This document shows, one piece after another, positions 11,601 through 18,935 of a stretch of DNA of 64,000 bases. The stretch is from Ashinkailepas kermadecensis (lineage: Eukaryota; Arthropoda; Thecostraca; Neolepadidae). Each line of letters begins with the position of its first letter. Position 1 is the first letter of the stretch. The stretch is taken from positions 124,001 through 188,000 of the forward strand of contig JAOTOM010004300.1 in the NCBI GenBank assembly GCA_034440615.1, read 5' to 3'. Position numbers and translations under genes: made by a program. Under the pieces are notes generated by a model. The model saw nothing but the letters and a program-made list of their open reading frames with translations. It made no database searches and was not told the DNA's origin.

Positions 11601-14600
11601 CGTGAGAGATTGGCGACGATACATGACTCAACGGTCGACGTGTCGTAAAACCAATAACCAACCAACAGATCGACCAATGCACTTCACCCCATAATTTTTT
11701 ATTAAGACCAAAATTTGCTCGCAGGGTTGTCTTTGGCTCTGAACACGGCTGTGCAAACTTCAGCCCGATTCGGCCAAAGGTTTTTAGCTATAGCCTCCGG
11801 CATTATTTTTAGGTGAAATATCATGGGTCGGTTTGACGATGGATATCTCATGAATATGAAGAGGAAATGGTGGCAAATTATACATATTTCAGAAGAAAAA
11901 TGATCAACTGAAACATTCCCGAAATATAATATCAGTATTTCCTACATTTGACCTCGTGACATCGAGACCTCTCGTGACCCCTAGCCCATCGAAATTGACA
12001 AATTTAACGGCTGAAATCAAAATGGGCATGATTTCACTGACCAAAAAGAAATGTGTTCGTCTTATAAATATCCGTTATGGCCGTCCGCTCTTCATGACTT
12101 TTTGTGATTTTGCGTTTTTCGGGCAGGACGGATTTCGTGTAGGCTCTTTTCCATTGGAAAGCTACATGGAGTAGAACAATGACGTATGACATATGATTGG
12201 ATAGGACATATGATTGGACGACATATGATTGGAAAACGTTTTCTAAGAAAAAACATTCTACCTTTTTAACCCTCCCCGTCTTTCCGGTCATATCCTCACA
12301 CCCCGTCTCGGTGGGGGTGATACACCCCCTCCCCCTCTAATCTCCAAACTAAACGTCGCACGAAAACGAAAGAGGTGTCATCGGAAAGCGCACAACGAGT
12401 AGGGCCAGACGCCACCCCCAAAATCTTATCCCCAAAAGTGACGTTACTAGGGGGACTAGATTTGCACGACTTACATCGTGTTTTTGGCTTTGGGGAGTTT
12501 ATCGTTGGAGATATTTGAGGAAAAAATATTTGGAATCAGAAAAGGAAGGCGAAGTCGACCAATTTTTCGACCGAAATCGACCGAAATTTGTTCCCCACCC
12601 AAATTGTTTTTTTCCCGAAAATTTTGCGTTTTCATTTTTCTTTAATTATTATTTTGATAATGGGTCATACGTACATCGACCCATTTACATGCAGTTGTCT
12701 CGTCGACTGACCTTCGTGCATATGCCATTGTTTGATTGACGATGATATGGGCGCTGCATGATCGACGCAGTCGGTTGGTTATTGGGTTTTACGACACCTC
12801 GACCGTTGAGTCATGTAGCGTCGCCAATCTCTCACGCCGATTGGCCGCGGGAGAAGAGTAGCGACAGGTGAGACTCGAACCCAGATGTGCCCATAAACTC
12901 CAATAACCAACCTATCGGCAATCGGTGACCTTGAACTTTGTGAAGTTTATGAGGGCGAACTTGCATTAATATGTTTGAAGTATTTTTAACCATGGAATAC
13001 GCGGACCTACGGGAACATTTTTAAACTTCCTGTGTGATCGTACCTTTCGTGTCCGTGTCGGAAACCATGTGTCTCCACGTTTTGTGCAGGAGAACGGTGT
13101 CCCACAGGGGAGCGTACTTGGCGTTGCGTTGTTTGCAATTTTGATCAATGACATTGAAAACGGCCTCTCACCAAGTATAGGTAGGTCACTCTTCGTTGAT
13201 GACTTGGCTATTTGGTCCTGTGCGACGCGATTACCATCCATGGCAAGACAGCTACAGATGGCCATAGCCTGTCTTGAAAAATGGACGATCGTGAACGGTG
13301 TCCGATTTTCTACCTCAAAGACCGTCCACTTCTGCCGACGACCACTGTCTGGAGATGGTAGTTCGGTTATATGGACAGCAGATACCTGTGCGTCCGTCGG
13401 CCCGCTTTCTCGGCGTCATTTTCGACAACCGGCTATCATACAGCGACCATGTCAATACTCTGCGAGATAAGTGCTTGCGTGCAATGAATATAATGAAGTG
13501 TGTCTCACGAACTGACTACGGAGCTGATAGAGCAACTCTTTTAATGTTCTATCGATCTCTTATCCGCTCGAAGCTCGATTACGCGTCATTCATATATGAC
13601 GGTGCAAGTGGCTCAGTGAAGCGGAAACTTGACACAGTGCACCACACAGCACTGCGGATCGCCATAGGGGCATTTCGGACGTCGCCAGCTGCGAGTATTT
13701 TAGCAGAGGCCCATGAGCCATCGTTGGCAAGCAGACGCGAGAAGCTGGGCCTCCGGTATGCAATACAGCTAAGGCAGCTTCCAGAACATCCCACTTACAA
13801 ATCCGTTTTTCTCACCATTTGTTGTCGATTATCCACGGGCAAAGAGGTCAAAGACTGAGACCATTTTGCGTCAGAATCCGCTCACCACTTCATGAGGCTG
13901 AAATCCCACTGAGAGGTGTGGCGACGATGAAATACATGCAAACTCCACCATGGGAACTCGCCTTACCCGAAATTGATTTATCCCTCGCTACTGCCCAGAA
14001 AGGACATACTGTCCCAGAGCTCTTCAGAGCAGAAGCACTGGAGCTACTATAATTTTATCGCTGCTACTCTCGAACGTACACTGACGGATCCAAGACAGCC
14101 CATGGAACTGGTTGCGCATTTGTATGTCGGACAGCAACAAGATTTTTTACTTTACCACCACACGCGTCTGTGTACACTTCGGAGTTGGTTGCAATTATCA
14201 AAGCACTATGTTTGATTGAGGTTGGAGATGAAACCCTACATCTTATTTTAACAGACTAGTTGAGTAGCCTTCGGGCCCATCAGTCTTTTCAACCATCAAA
14301 CCATTTCGCTCAAGAAATCCTGGCACGACTGACAGCATTGGGTAGAGCGGGTAAGAGGATTATCCTCTGCTGTATACCGAGCCATACCGGCATCACGAGA
14401 AATGAGCTGGCTGACGCTGCTGCCAAGCGTGCCGCGCAGTCACATAGGATTCGAGATCTGCCCCTCCCAGCCAGAGATTACTACGCAAATGTAAATGCTT
14501 GCCTCCAAGGAAAGTGGCAATAAAGCTGGAATTCCCAAATTTTAAACAAACTCCGGACCATCAAACCAGTTCTGGCACCGTGTACATCATCGCTAAGAAA

Positions 14601-16539
14601 ATGTAGGAGAGAAGAGGTGATTCTGGCACGCTTGAGAATAGGGCACGTATGCAACGCACGGTTACCTTTTGAGAAGGGAGGCGAAGCCACGCTGTTCCCG
14701 ATGTGGCTCACCGATGACGGTTCGACATATACTGTTTTCATGCCCCAACTTCACGGTAGAACGAAGACGTCACTTCGGTTCCAATTGCCACGAATGATCG
14801 TACTGTGACGTTTTAGGTGACAATTCGGAGATCATCCAGACAGGACAAATATACCGATATATATCGACCGCTCAGTTCGACGTAAACTATCTCTTCCGAA
14901 AATAGACTCCTGCCGCCTAGTGTAATGTGAGAGAAGAAAAACCAGTTATGGTCGCTACGTAACCAGTAGCAGTTGATGCGGCCCTAAGCCCAAACAATCA
15001 ATCATTTTGTTAAGCAAACGTTTTTGTATCACCCTTCTTCATCTCATTGTTCAATCCCCCATAGTTTTTTTTTCAGTGGGAGACAACTTACTCGAAATCC
15101 GTCCGTTCAGAAAATCGGAAAATAATAGAAACCATGGAGAACGGATGCGTATATGCGATATTTAGAAGCAAACACTTTTCTTATTTTTTTCATAAGGCAG
15201 ACAAATCATGCCCGTTTGCATTTCTGCCATCAAATTTATCAATTTGAATGGGCTAGAAGTCACAGAAGGTCACGAGGTCAAACGTGAGAAATGTTGATAT
15301 TTTATCACGGATGTGTTTCTTTCATCATTTTCTTCTCAAAGATGCATAATATGTCACACGTCCTCCTCATTATCGATGAATTATCTATCTCCAAAAATAC
15401 CCTTGTTGTGTGACCTCTAAATACTGCCATAGGCTATAACTCCGAAACCGTTGGTCGGATCGAGCTAAAGCTTCTTCAGGCGTGCTCAGAGCACAAGACT
15501 ACCTTGTACACCAATTTTGGTTCAAATACAAATTTAGTGGGTGTAAAATTTGAATTTTTGTCGATCTGTCGTGGAACGCACCATATGCATTTGAGTGTGG
15601 TGAGGGCTCCGAGCTAAGTGTGAACGGACTAATTGAGATGCTATTATGACACCGACTGGACTCTTATGTTCGTACACTGACCGGTCTGTTGTGGCCGCAC
15701 ACTGACCGGTCTGTTGTGGCCGCACACTGACCGGCATGTCTGACTGTTGCAGAAGTCTGTGGAGGAGCGGCGTGAGCAGCGCCGCAAGGTGCGCGAGGCC
15801 GAGATGAACGAGCGGCGGCGCGGAGGCTCCCGGGAACGCGAGCGGAGCCGATCGCGTGAGCGGCGGCGGCGCAGTCGGAGCCGGGATCGCGGCGGCGAGC
15901 GGAGCCGCGGCCGCAGGTCTCGCAGTCGCAGTCGTGACCGCCAGCGCAGGTCAGTGCCCTGCTCATGGGAAGTCGGTGCTCTGCTGGGGTGGGTCTCCTC
16001 TGATGGGCAGGGAAGGCGGACGGCAATGGTGTACGCAAATGATCAAAGACTGGTCGAAGCTCTCTAAAACCCAAATAACAAACAGCGGACGGCGATGAGA
16101 CTGGAATAGTCGTTTTTTGTTGTGTCCATACATACTGTTAGGAAGTGGAAATTTAAGTTCGCGTGCACAATGCACGAATGTATGTATTAAGAGCAAGAGG
16201 GTTGGGAGAGGTGCATGATAGTTCATAGAATCCAGTGATTGATCCACTGACAACGGCACGTCTCAGTCGCGACGTCCACTGACGCGCCGACCGGCACTGC
16301 AGGCACAGAGACCGGTCCGGAGATCGGCGGCGGGATCGGTCACGTGATCGGCGCCGACACGAGCGGCGCGACAGCCGGGACCGTGACCGCGACCGCGACT
16401 CGCGCGAGCGGCGACCCGACGACGACAGGTGAGTGGGCAGCTATGATCGGCCGGCCAGGCGCGTTGTCCGGCGTGGTGTACCGCCGCTGCACCCCGCACC
16501 CGTGCGTGGGTGGACATGGCTGTTCTGGTGACTGATTCT

Positions 16540-16610
<71 letters not shown>

Positions 16611-16904
16611 TGTGTGTGTGTATTACGTTTCTCGAGTGAGGCGTCGTTCGACGTCGAAACAATTTGCCTTTTTTTGTAGGAATTTCCAGGTTGAGTTATA
16701 GGATGAGAAGGTGCCTTTGATTGGTATGTGGAGACGCCTGCCAAACGGGGCGAGCTGTGTGCTCTGCTGACGTTTGTCGTGCCCCAGAACACCACCAGAT
16801 GGTGCGAGACGACGTGTGATGCATCGTTTCTCCACAGACGCTCGGCCAGCGAGGCGACCAACGGTCGCGGCGATTCCAACAGCCGAGACGGCGGAGACCA
16901 CTAG
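1850..16904 (+). CDS. LUC7L: LUC7-like splicing factor gene, eight visible coding exons (N-terminal exon missing)
   Basis: LUC7-family proteins are nuclear U1 snRNP-associated factors that help select 5' splice sites. Eight exons join in frame with AG/GT borders: 1850-1941, 2917-3015, 8405-8524, 9030-9128, 10608-10820, 15753-15949, 16303-16428 and 16838-16904, giving about 336 residues before the TAG stop. In order they show a first Cys/His zinc-finger region (CKSFLLACC then GHCAKVH), a family signature HDLALRADYE, a coiled-coil helix of about 80 residues, a second zinc finger (CEVCSAYLG then HFGGKLH), and an RS/RD-rich tail. The expected N-terminal exon (about 20 residues, start Met) was not found and probably lies upstream. 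Adding it gives about 357 residues, normal for the family. Exons are G+C-rich, intact and free of stops, unlike the surrounding mobile DNA. Introns are 975, 5389, 505, 1479, 4932, 353 and 409 bases. I did not find a convincing polyadenylation signal. Assignment to LUC7L/LUC7L2 rather than LUC7L3 rests on the SMPASSYQQQKLRVCEVC block. Confidence 0.94.
1967..2107. repeat. (TGAG)n then (TGCG)n microsatellite
   Basis: About 140 bases of tetranucleotide repeat lie 25 bases after a LUC7L donor. The first part is GTGA and the last part GTGC, with two GTGT interruptions between. Confidence 0.97.
2604..2782 (+). mobile_element. tRNA-derived SINE, family B (Met-like head)
   Basis: The head GGTAGCTCAGTCGGTAGGC (A box) and GGTTCGAATC (B box) resembles a tRNA with a CAT anticodon loop (CTCATGA). 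The acceptor ends do not pair, so it is not a functional tRNA. The body (GACCAATCGGCATGAGAG, then GACGACGCTATATGACC) resembles the body of SINE family A, which has a different head. Imperfect 10-bp target duplications lie at 2594-2603 and 2783-2792. Confidence 0.75.
2917..3015 (+). CDS. LUC7L: LUC7L exon: rest of first zinc finger
   Basis: The acceptor is TTACAG at 2911-2916 and the donor GTGAGT at 3016. Exactly 33 codons run from RMDLGHCAKVHDLALRADYE to DKDYFYDID. RMDLG(E/H)C.K.HDLALRADYE is the most conserved LUC7 block and supplies the remaining Cys and His zinc ligands. Phase 0 on both sides. Confidence 0.95.
3190..3760. repeat. Diverged dispersed repeat (pair of 36425-36960)
   Basis: This stretch of the large second visible intron shares a series of blocks in the same order with 36425-36960: a TAACCnTYGCCRGG start, ATGAGTAGRC, AGGTCAAGRTCAT-like and TTGCTGACCTRAGG-like segments. 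It is probably an old non-coding transposon. Bases 3760-5000 hold no recognisable gene. Confidence 0.45.
4267..4326 (+). mobile_element. Hairpin mini-retroposon, copy 2
   Basis: GGGCGC at 4268 and GCGCCC form the stem. The tail is an extended (AATC)n run. The target duplication is CTGGACAGATTACA at 4253-4266 and CTGGACAGCTTACA at 4327-4340, with one mismatch. Confidence 0.85.
4548..4572. repeat. (TA)n microsatellite
   Basis: A short TA run that interrupts non-coding intron sequence. Confidence 0.9.
5960..6011 (+). mobile_element. Hairpin mini-retroposon, copy 3
   Basis: GGGCGC, loop with ATGACCAATGCAGTCGAC, GCGCCC, then CTAAAGCACAAATCCACCACCACA as a divergent tail. It splits the LINE ORF1 between PPEI and SGYVGVKVREF. 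No clear target duplication was found. Confidence 0.75.
6525..6577 (+). mobile_element. Hairpin mini-retroposon, copy 4
   Basis: A 53-bp unit identical to copy 1. The perfect 13-bp target duplication ACCCACCACGTAT lies at 6512-6524 and 6578-6590, inside the LINE ORF1 remnant. Confidence 0.92.
6779..6821 (+). mobile_element. Hairpin mini-retroposon, copy 5 (5'-truncated, CA tail)
   Basis: It starts at GCTATATGACC, so it lacks the GGGC half of the stem, and ends in (CA)n. The target duplication is CACAATGTCAGCAG at 6765-6778 and CACAATTTCAGCAG at 6822-6835. Confidence 0.8.
6891..8404. other. Intron sequence, no gene recognised
   Basis: The open frames at 6780-7145 (minus) and 7313-7756 (plus) have no recognisable domain and are most likely chance. 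No splice-supported exon was seen before 8405. Confidence 0.5.
8405..8524 (+). CDS. LUC7L: LUC7L exon: coiled-coil, first part
   Basis: The acceptor CGACAG ends at 8404 and the donor is GTAACG at 8525. Forty codons begin AMEHLNSFILDCDRKTELAK and end EVAAKANK, the amphipathic helix that follows the first zinc finger. A 320-bp CT/CTCTGT microsatellite begins only about 70 bases after the donor. Confidence 0.94.
8595..8918. repeat. (CT)n followed by (CTCTGT)n microsatellite
   Basis: About 62 bases of pure CT are followed by about 260 bases of perfect TCTCTG hexamers (roughly 43 copies). The strand is entirely pyrimidine except one G per six. Open frames read through it in several phases (CLCLCL, DRDRDR, ETETET), which is a property of the repeat. 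It lies in the 505-base intron between LUC7L exons at 8405 and 9030. Confidence 0.99.
9030..9128 (+). CDS. LUC7L: LUC7L exon: coiled-coil, second part
   Basis: The acceptor is GGCCAG ending at 9029 and the donor GTCAGA at 9129, weaker than the other donors. Thirty-three codons read VHELAEQIGKKLARAEELGA through ESMKLMEE. The continuation VEDIRKQKA in the next exon matches family spacing, which supports this donor. Confidence 0.92.
9826..10545. repeat. 70-71-bp minisatellite, about ten copies
   Basis: The unit includes GCAGGCGGGCGGGTGAGGGT, then CAGCTGTAGTG, a short variable GTA/GATA step and ACACAGCTGCACAG. CAGCTGT and ACAGCTG inside each unit are inverted, so each unit can form a small hairpin. 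It fills most of the intron before the zinc-finger exon at 10608. Confidence 0.97.
10608..10820 (+). CDS. LUC7L: LUC7L exon: second zinc finger
   Basis: The acceptor GCGACAG ends at 10607 and the donor is GTGAGC at 10821. Seventy-one codons include EYRNSMPASSYQQQKLRVCE, then CSAYLG, DNDRRLADHF and GGKLHLGF, the near-invariant C2H2-type second zinc finger of LUC7 proteins. A 70-bp minisatellite ends about 60 bases upstream of the acceptor. Confidence 0.97.
11322..11492 (-). mobile_element. tRNA-derived SINE, family A, minus copy of an inverted pair
   Basis: Read on the minus strand: GGGGACGAGTGGTCTAGGGG head with A and B boxes (GGTTCGAGTCT), a GACCAATCGGCGTGAGAG body, the hairpin-type 3' domain and an AACCAACCAA tail. 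AGATCGACCAA lies on both sides (11311-11321 and 11493-11503). Confidence 0.92.
11504..11666 (+). mobile_element. tRNA-derived SINE, family A, plus copy of an inverted pair
   Basis: A full-length 163-bp copy, head to head with the minus copy. It shares the middle AGATCGACCAA (11493-11503) and has a third copy of that duplication at 11667-11677. The loop CTCACAA gives a CAC anticodon, but the arms pair poorly, so it is a SINE head and not a tRNA gene. Confidence 0.93.
12747..12912 (+). mobile_element. Hairpin mini-retroposon, copy 6, split by a SINE
   Basis: The 5' half GGGCGCTGCATGATCGACGC (12749-12768) and the 3' half GATGTGCCCATAAACTCC with an AATAACCAACC tail (12884-12912) are two parts of one element. 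A minus-strand family A SINE lies between them. Confidence 0.75.
12773..12882 (-). mobile_element. tRNA-derived SINE, family A, 5'-truncated, nested in mini-retroposon 6
   Basis: On the minus strand it has the B box (GGGTTCGAGTC), body, hairpin domain and AATAACCAACC tail. It lacks the A-box half of the tRNA head. Confidence 0.85.
12955..15004 (+). pseudogene. LINE ORF2 3' half: reverse transcriptase and RNase H, broken
   Basis: A 5'-truncated non-LTR retrotransposon. The reverse transcriptase shows FLCDRTFRVRVG, NGVPQGSVLG and the catalytic FVDDLAIW at about 13190-13215, then an SARFLGVIFD palm/thumb segment in another frame. The RNase H domain (about 14075-14450) has YTDGSKT, a TSELVAIIKAL glutamate, LILTD and IPSHTGITRNELADAAAK, so the D-E-D-D residues are visible. 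At least three frameshifts and stops (including TAG just after LILTD and a TAA near 14521) break it. RNase H after the reverse transcriptase points to the I-like group. About 130 bases of 3' UTR lead into the hairpin and (AATC)n tail at 14950-15004. It sits inside the fold-back transposon and the LUC7L intron. Confidence 0.85.
14950..15004 (+). mobile_element. 3' hairpin and tail of the LINE remnant
   Basis: GGTCGC at 14950 can pair with GCGGCC at 14978 (one G-U pair) around a 22-base loop. CTAAGCCCAAACAATCAATC then ends the element. It is aligned base for base with the hairpin mini-retroposons, but here it is the natural 3' end of a LINE. Confidence 0.75.
15005..15584 (-). mobile_element. 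Right inverted arm of the fold-back DNA transposon
   Basis: About 580 bases, the diverged reverse complement of 11294-12250. They end with TCTGTCGTGGAACGCACCAT. The arm starts directly after the LINE tail, so the LINE inserted into this transposon. Confidence 0.75.
15753..15949 (+). CDS. LUC7L: LUC7L exon: start of RS-rich tail
   Basis: The acceptor is GTTGCAG ending at 15752 and the donor GTCAGT at 15950. The exon begins KSVEERREQRRKVREAEMNE and becomes an Arg/Ser/Glu/Asp-rich low-complexity tail (RERERSRSRERRRRSRSRDR type), the usual LUC7 nuclear and splicing-interaction domain. It ends two bases into an Arg codon. Confidence 0.93.
16025..16084 (+). mobile_element. Hairpin mini-retroposon, copy 7, diverged
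   Basis: A degenerate copy: ACGCAAATGATCAAAGACTG, then GTCGAAG and CTAAAACCCAAATAACAAAC. GCGGACGGC lies at 16016-16024 and 16085-16093. It is in the short intron after the first RS exon. Confidence 0.6.
16303..16428 (+). CDS. LUC7L: LUC7L exon: RD/RS-rich tail
   Basis: The acceptor is ACTGCAG ending at 16302 and the donor GTGAGT at 16429. In the phase left by the previous exon it reads RHRDRSGDRRRDRSRDRRRH onward to RERRPDDD, continuing the RD/RS tail. Other frames lose this composition. Confidence 0.88.
16541..16601. repeat. (TA)n microsatellite
   Basis: About 60 bases of uninterrupted TA in the last intron of LUC7L. Confidence 0.98.
16636..16662 (+). ncRNA. Weak hammerhead-ribozyme-like motif
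   Basis: GTGAGG, a CGTCG / CGACG stem-loop and CGAAAC resemble the CUGANGA-stem-GAAA core found in Penelope-like elements. The first core box is degenerate. It stands 35 bases after a (TA)n run, as do the other such motifs in this window. Confidence 0.3.
16838..16904 (+). CDS. LUC7L: LUC7L terminal coding exon with TAG stop
   Basis: The acceptor is TCCACAG ending at 16837. In phase it reads RRSASEATNGRGDSNSRDGG then DH and TAG at 16902-16904. The frame match across three exons supports this end. A 39-bp minisatellite begins about 50 bases after the stop and would lie in the 3' UTR or just beyond. Confidence 0.8.
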
Positions 16905-16954
16905 GCAACAACCGCCAGCCCGTGTCACCGCATCAGATGATGAGGCTGGACCCG

Positions 16955-17605
16955 GCTCCGGTCCAACGTCAGCCGGTGACTGGGCTGGACCCAGTCCGGT
17001 CCCACGTCAGTCGGTGACTGGGCTGGAACCGGCTCCGGTCCAACGTCAGTCGGTGACTGGGATGGAACCGGCTCCGGTCCAACGTCAGTCGGTGACTGGG
17101 CTGGAACCGGCTCCGGTCCGTAGTCGGTGACTGGGCTGGAACCGGCTCCGGTCCCGTCGTCGGTGACTGGGCTGGAACCGGCTCCGGTCCCACGTCAGTC
17201 GGTGACTGGGCTGGACCCAGCTCCGGTCCCACGTGTCGGTGACTGGGCTGGAACCGGCCCGGTCCCACGTCGTCGGTGACTGGGCTGGAACCGGCTCCGG
17301 TCCCACGTCAGTCGGCGACTGGGCTGGAACCGGCTCCGGTCCCACGTCAGTCGGTGACTGGGCTGGAACCGGCTCCGGTCCCACGTCAGTCGGTGACTGG
17401 GCTGGAACCGGCTCCGGTCCCACGTCAGTCGGTGACTGGACTGGAACCGGCTCCGGTCCCACGTCAGTCGGTGACTGGGCTGGAACCGGCTCCGGTCCCA
17501 CGTCAGTCGGTGACTGGGCTGGAACCGGCTCCGGTCCCACGTCAGTCGGTGACTGGGCTGGAACCGGCTCCGGTCCCACGTCAGTCGGTGACTGGACTCA
17601 GCTGG
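16955..17605. repeat. 39-bp minisatellite, about 16 copies
   Basis: The unit contains GTCAGTCGGTGACTGGGCTG, GAACCGGCTCCGGTCCCAC. As 39 is divisible by three, every frame repeats a 13-residue motif (GDWAGTGSGPTSV in one) and stays open. No start, splice or conservation supports coding. It begins about 50 bases after the LUC7L stop. Confidence 0.97.
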
Positions 17606-18478
17606 TCCACGTCTCCGTGCTCCAGCTCCGTTGGACCGTGTTGGTAGCGTACGGTAGCTTTTGTTGGTACGCTCTGACGACGAGGTGACCGCGCCGTCAG
17701 CTGGCGGTGATGACGCCCCCCCGCATGGCGCAGTTGGTTCGCTCCGACGTTGCCGTGCCCGCCCGTGAGCAGTGGCACTTCATCATTTAAACCTCATGCG
17801 AAGGTAGTCTCTTAGACGCGATGCTTGTGTTTAGGGTGGTCCGTCTTCATTGTCGTGCTAGTTGAGCCTCCTGGTTTTGTCTGATCCGAACGGAGGTTTC
17901 TCTCGAGGTCCACAATATAGCTACATGGCACATCCAATTCTGGCAATCATCGACGCAAGACTGGCGCTGATGCTGGAGCAGATATACGAAAGTAGCCCAT
18001 CACCGACCGAATGCTACAGCGTATTAGTCGCAAACGTGAAAGGTCCATGAACGGGCTTATAGGTGCCCAAGGCAGCCGTAGACGCATACTGCGGGGCATT
18101 CCCATCGGTATCACGAGTGTTGTATAACAAGAAATACGCGTGCGAAACCCAAACCTTTGAAATTGAAGAGGTCTTACCAACATTTGAGGTGCTGTGTATT
18201 TGGTTGTTCTCTATTCGCCCTGTTATTTGGTAAAACTCGTGTTCGTCGTATAAAGAGCTCTAAGGAGCGTAGGATGGGGGAGGTGATTGCAGAAACCGGC
18301 TCAGCAAAAATATGTTACCCCATTCATGTATTCTATTTCCCGATCGGGTTTTTTCAGTCTCCCAGGTTAGCTGTTTTATTTCGTAGAACTGGTGGCCTTT
18401 TCGTGCTGGTCCGCAAATAGTCCACGACTATGAGCATCATGTGTAAGCTGTGTTCGGGGGATGAAACATGGTTGTTCA
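17606..18478. other. Intergenic or 3' UTR sequence, nothing recognised
   Basis: No domain, splice-supported exon or repeat is visible. The LUC7L transcript end may lie here or within the minisatellite. Confidence 0.4.
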
Positions 18479-18536
18479 TTATGGGCGCTGTATAACCAAT
18501 GCAGTTGATGCGCCCTAAAACCCTAATAACCAACCA
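18479..18536 (+). mobile_element. Hairpin mini-retroposon, copy 8
   Basis: ATGGGCGCTGTATAACCAAT, then GCAGTTGATGCGCCC and an AAAACCCTAATAACCAACCA tail. A perfect 13-bp duplication ACATGGTTGTTCA lies at 18466-18478 and 18537-18549. Confidence 0.92.
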
Positions 18537-18649
18537 ACATGGTTGTTCAGTGTTACGTCTTAGGGATCAGTTACTATTGATTGTTAGTGGATTCAAACCC
18601 CCTGTGTTTGCATTTTTGCCGGCGCATGGATATGCCCCCATCAAATTGT

Positions 18650-18935
18650 TGTGGTAATATGTTATTATTCCTATCCAAGTACCATGTGGCTGTTTCTATC
18701 AAGGTACCTTGGTACTGTTCCTGGAGCTGTGACAGATGTAGTCGATGCGCCCCTAAGCTCAAATAAGCGACCAACCAACCATGATACTCTTCCCATCCGA
18801 GGTTCATGTCGATGTTCTTACCTGTGTACCATGCTACTATCCCTATCAAAGCACCTGATGGCACTGCTCCCATCCAAGTGCCATGCCAATGTTCCTACCC
18901 GAACGCCATAGTATTGTTCCTGTCGGAGCAAGCCA
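18650..18935. repeat. Degenerate tandem repeat of about 28-30 bp
   Basis: Units of the form TGTTCCTATCCAAGTACCAT recur about eight times with heavy divergence. A hairpin mini-retroposon is inserted among them. Confidence 0.65.
18730..18778 (+). mobile_element. Hairpin mini-retroposon, copy 9, 5'-damaged
   Basis: GTAGTCGATGCGCCCCTAAG, then CTCAAATAAGCGACCAACCAACC. Possible 12-bp duplications (TGGTACTGTTCC / TGATACTCTTCC) are confounded by the host tandem repeat. Confidence 0.65.

Larger units (their letters stand above)
11294..12250 (+). mobile_element. Left inverted arm of a fold-back DNA transposon
   Basis: It begins ATGGTGCGTTTCACGACAGA and, after removal of two SINEs, is the diverged reverse complement of 15005-15584. 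Shared blocks include GTTTGACCTCGTGACC-like, CTAGCCCAT and GGGCATGATTT segments. The whole element lies inside a LUC7L intron. A short AT or ATAT duplication is possible but not distinct. Confidence 0.75.
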
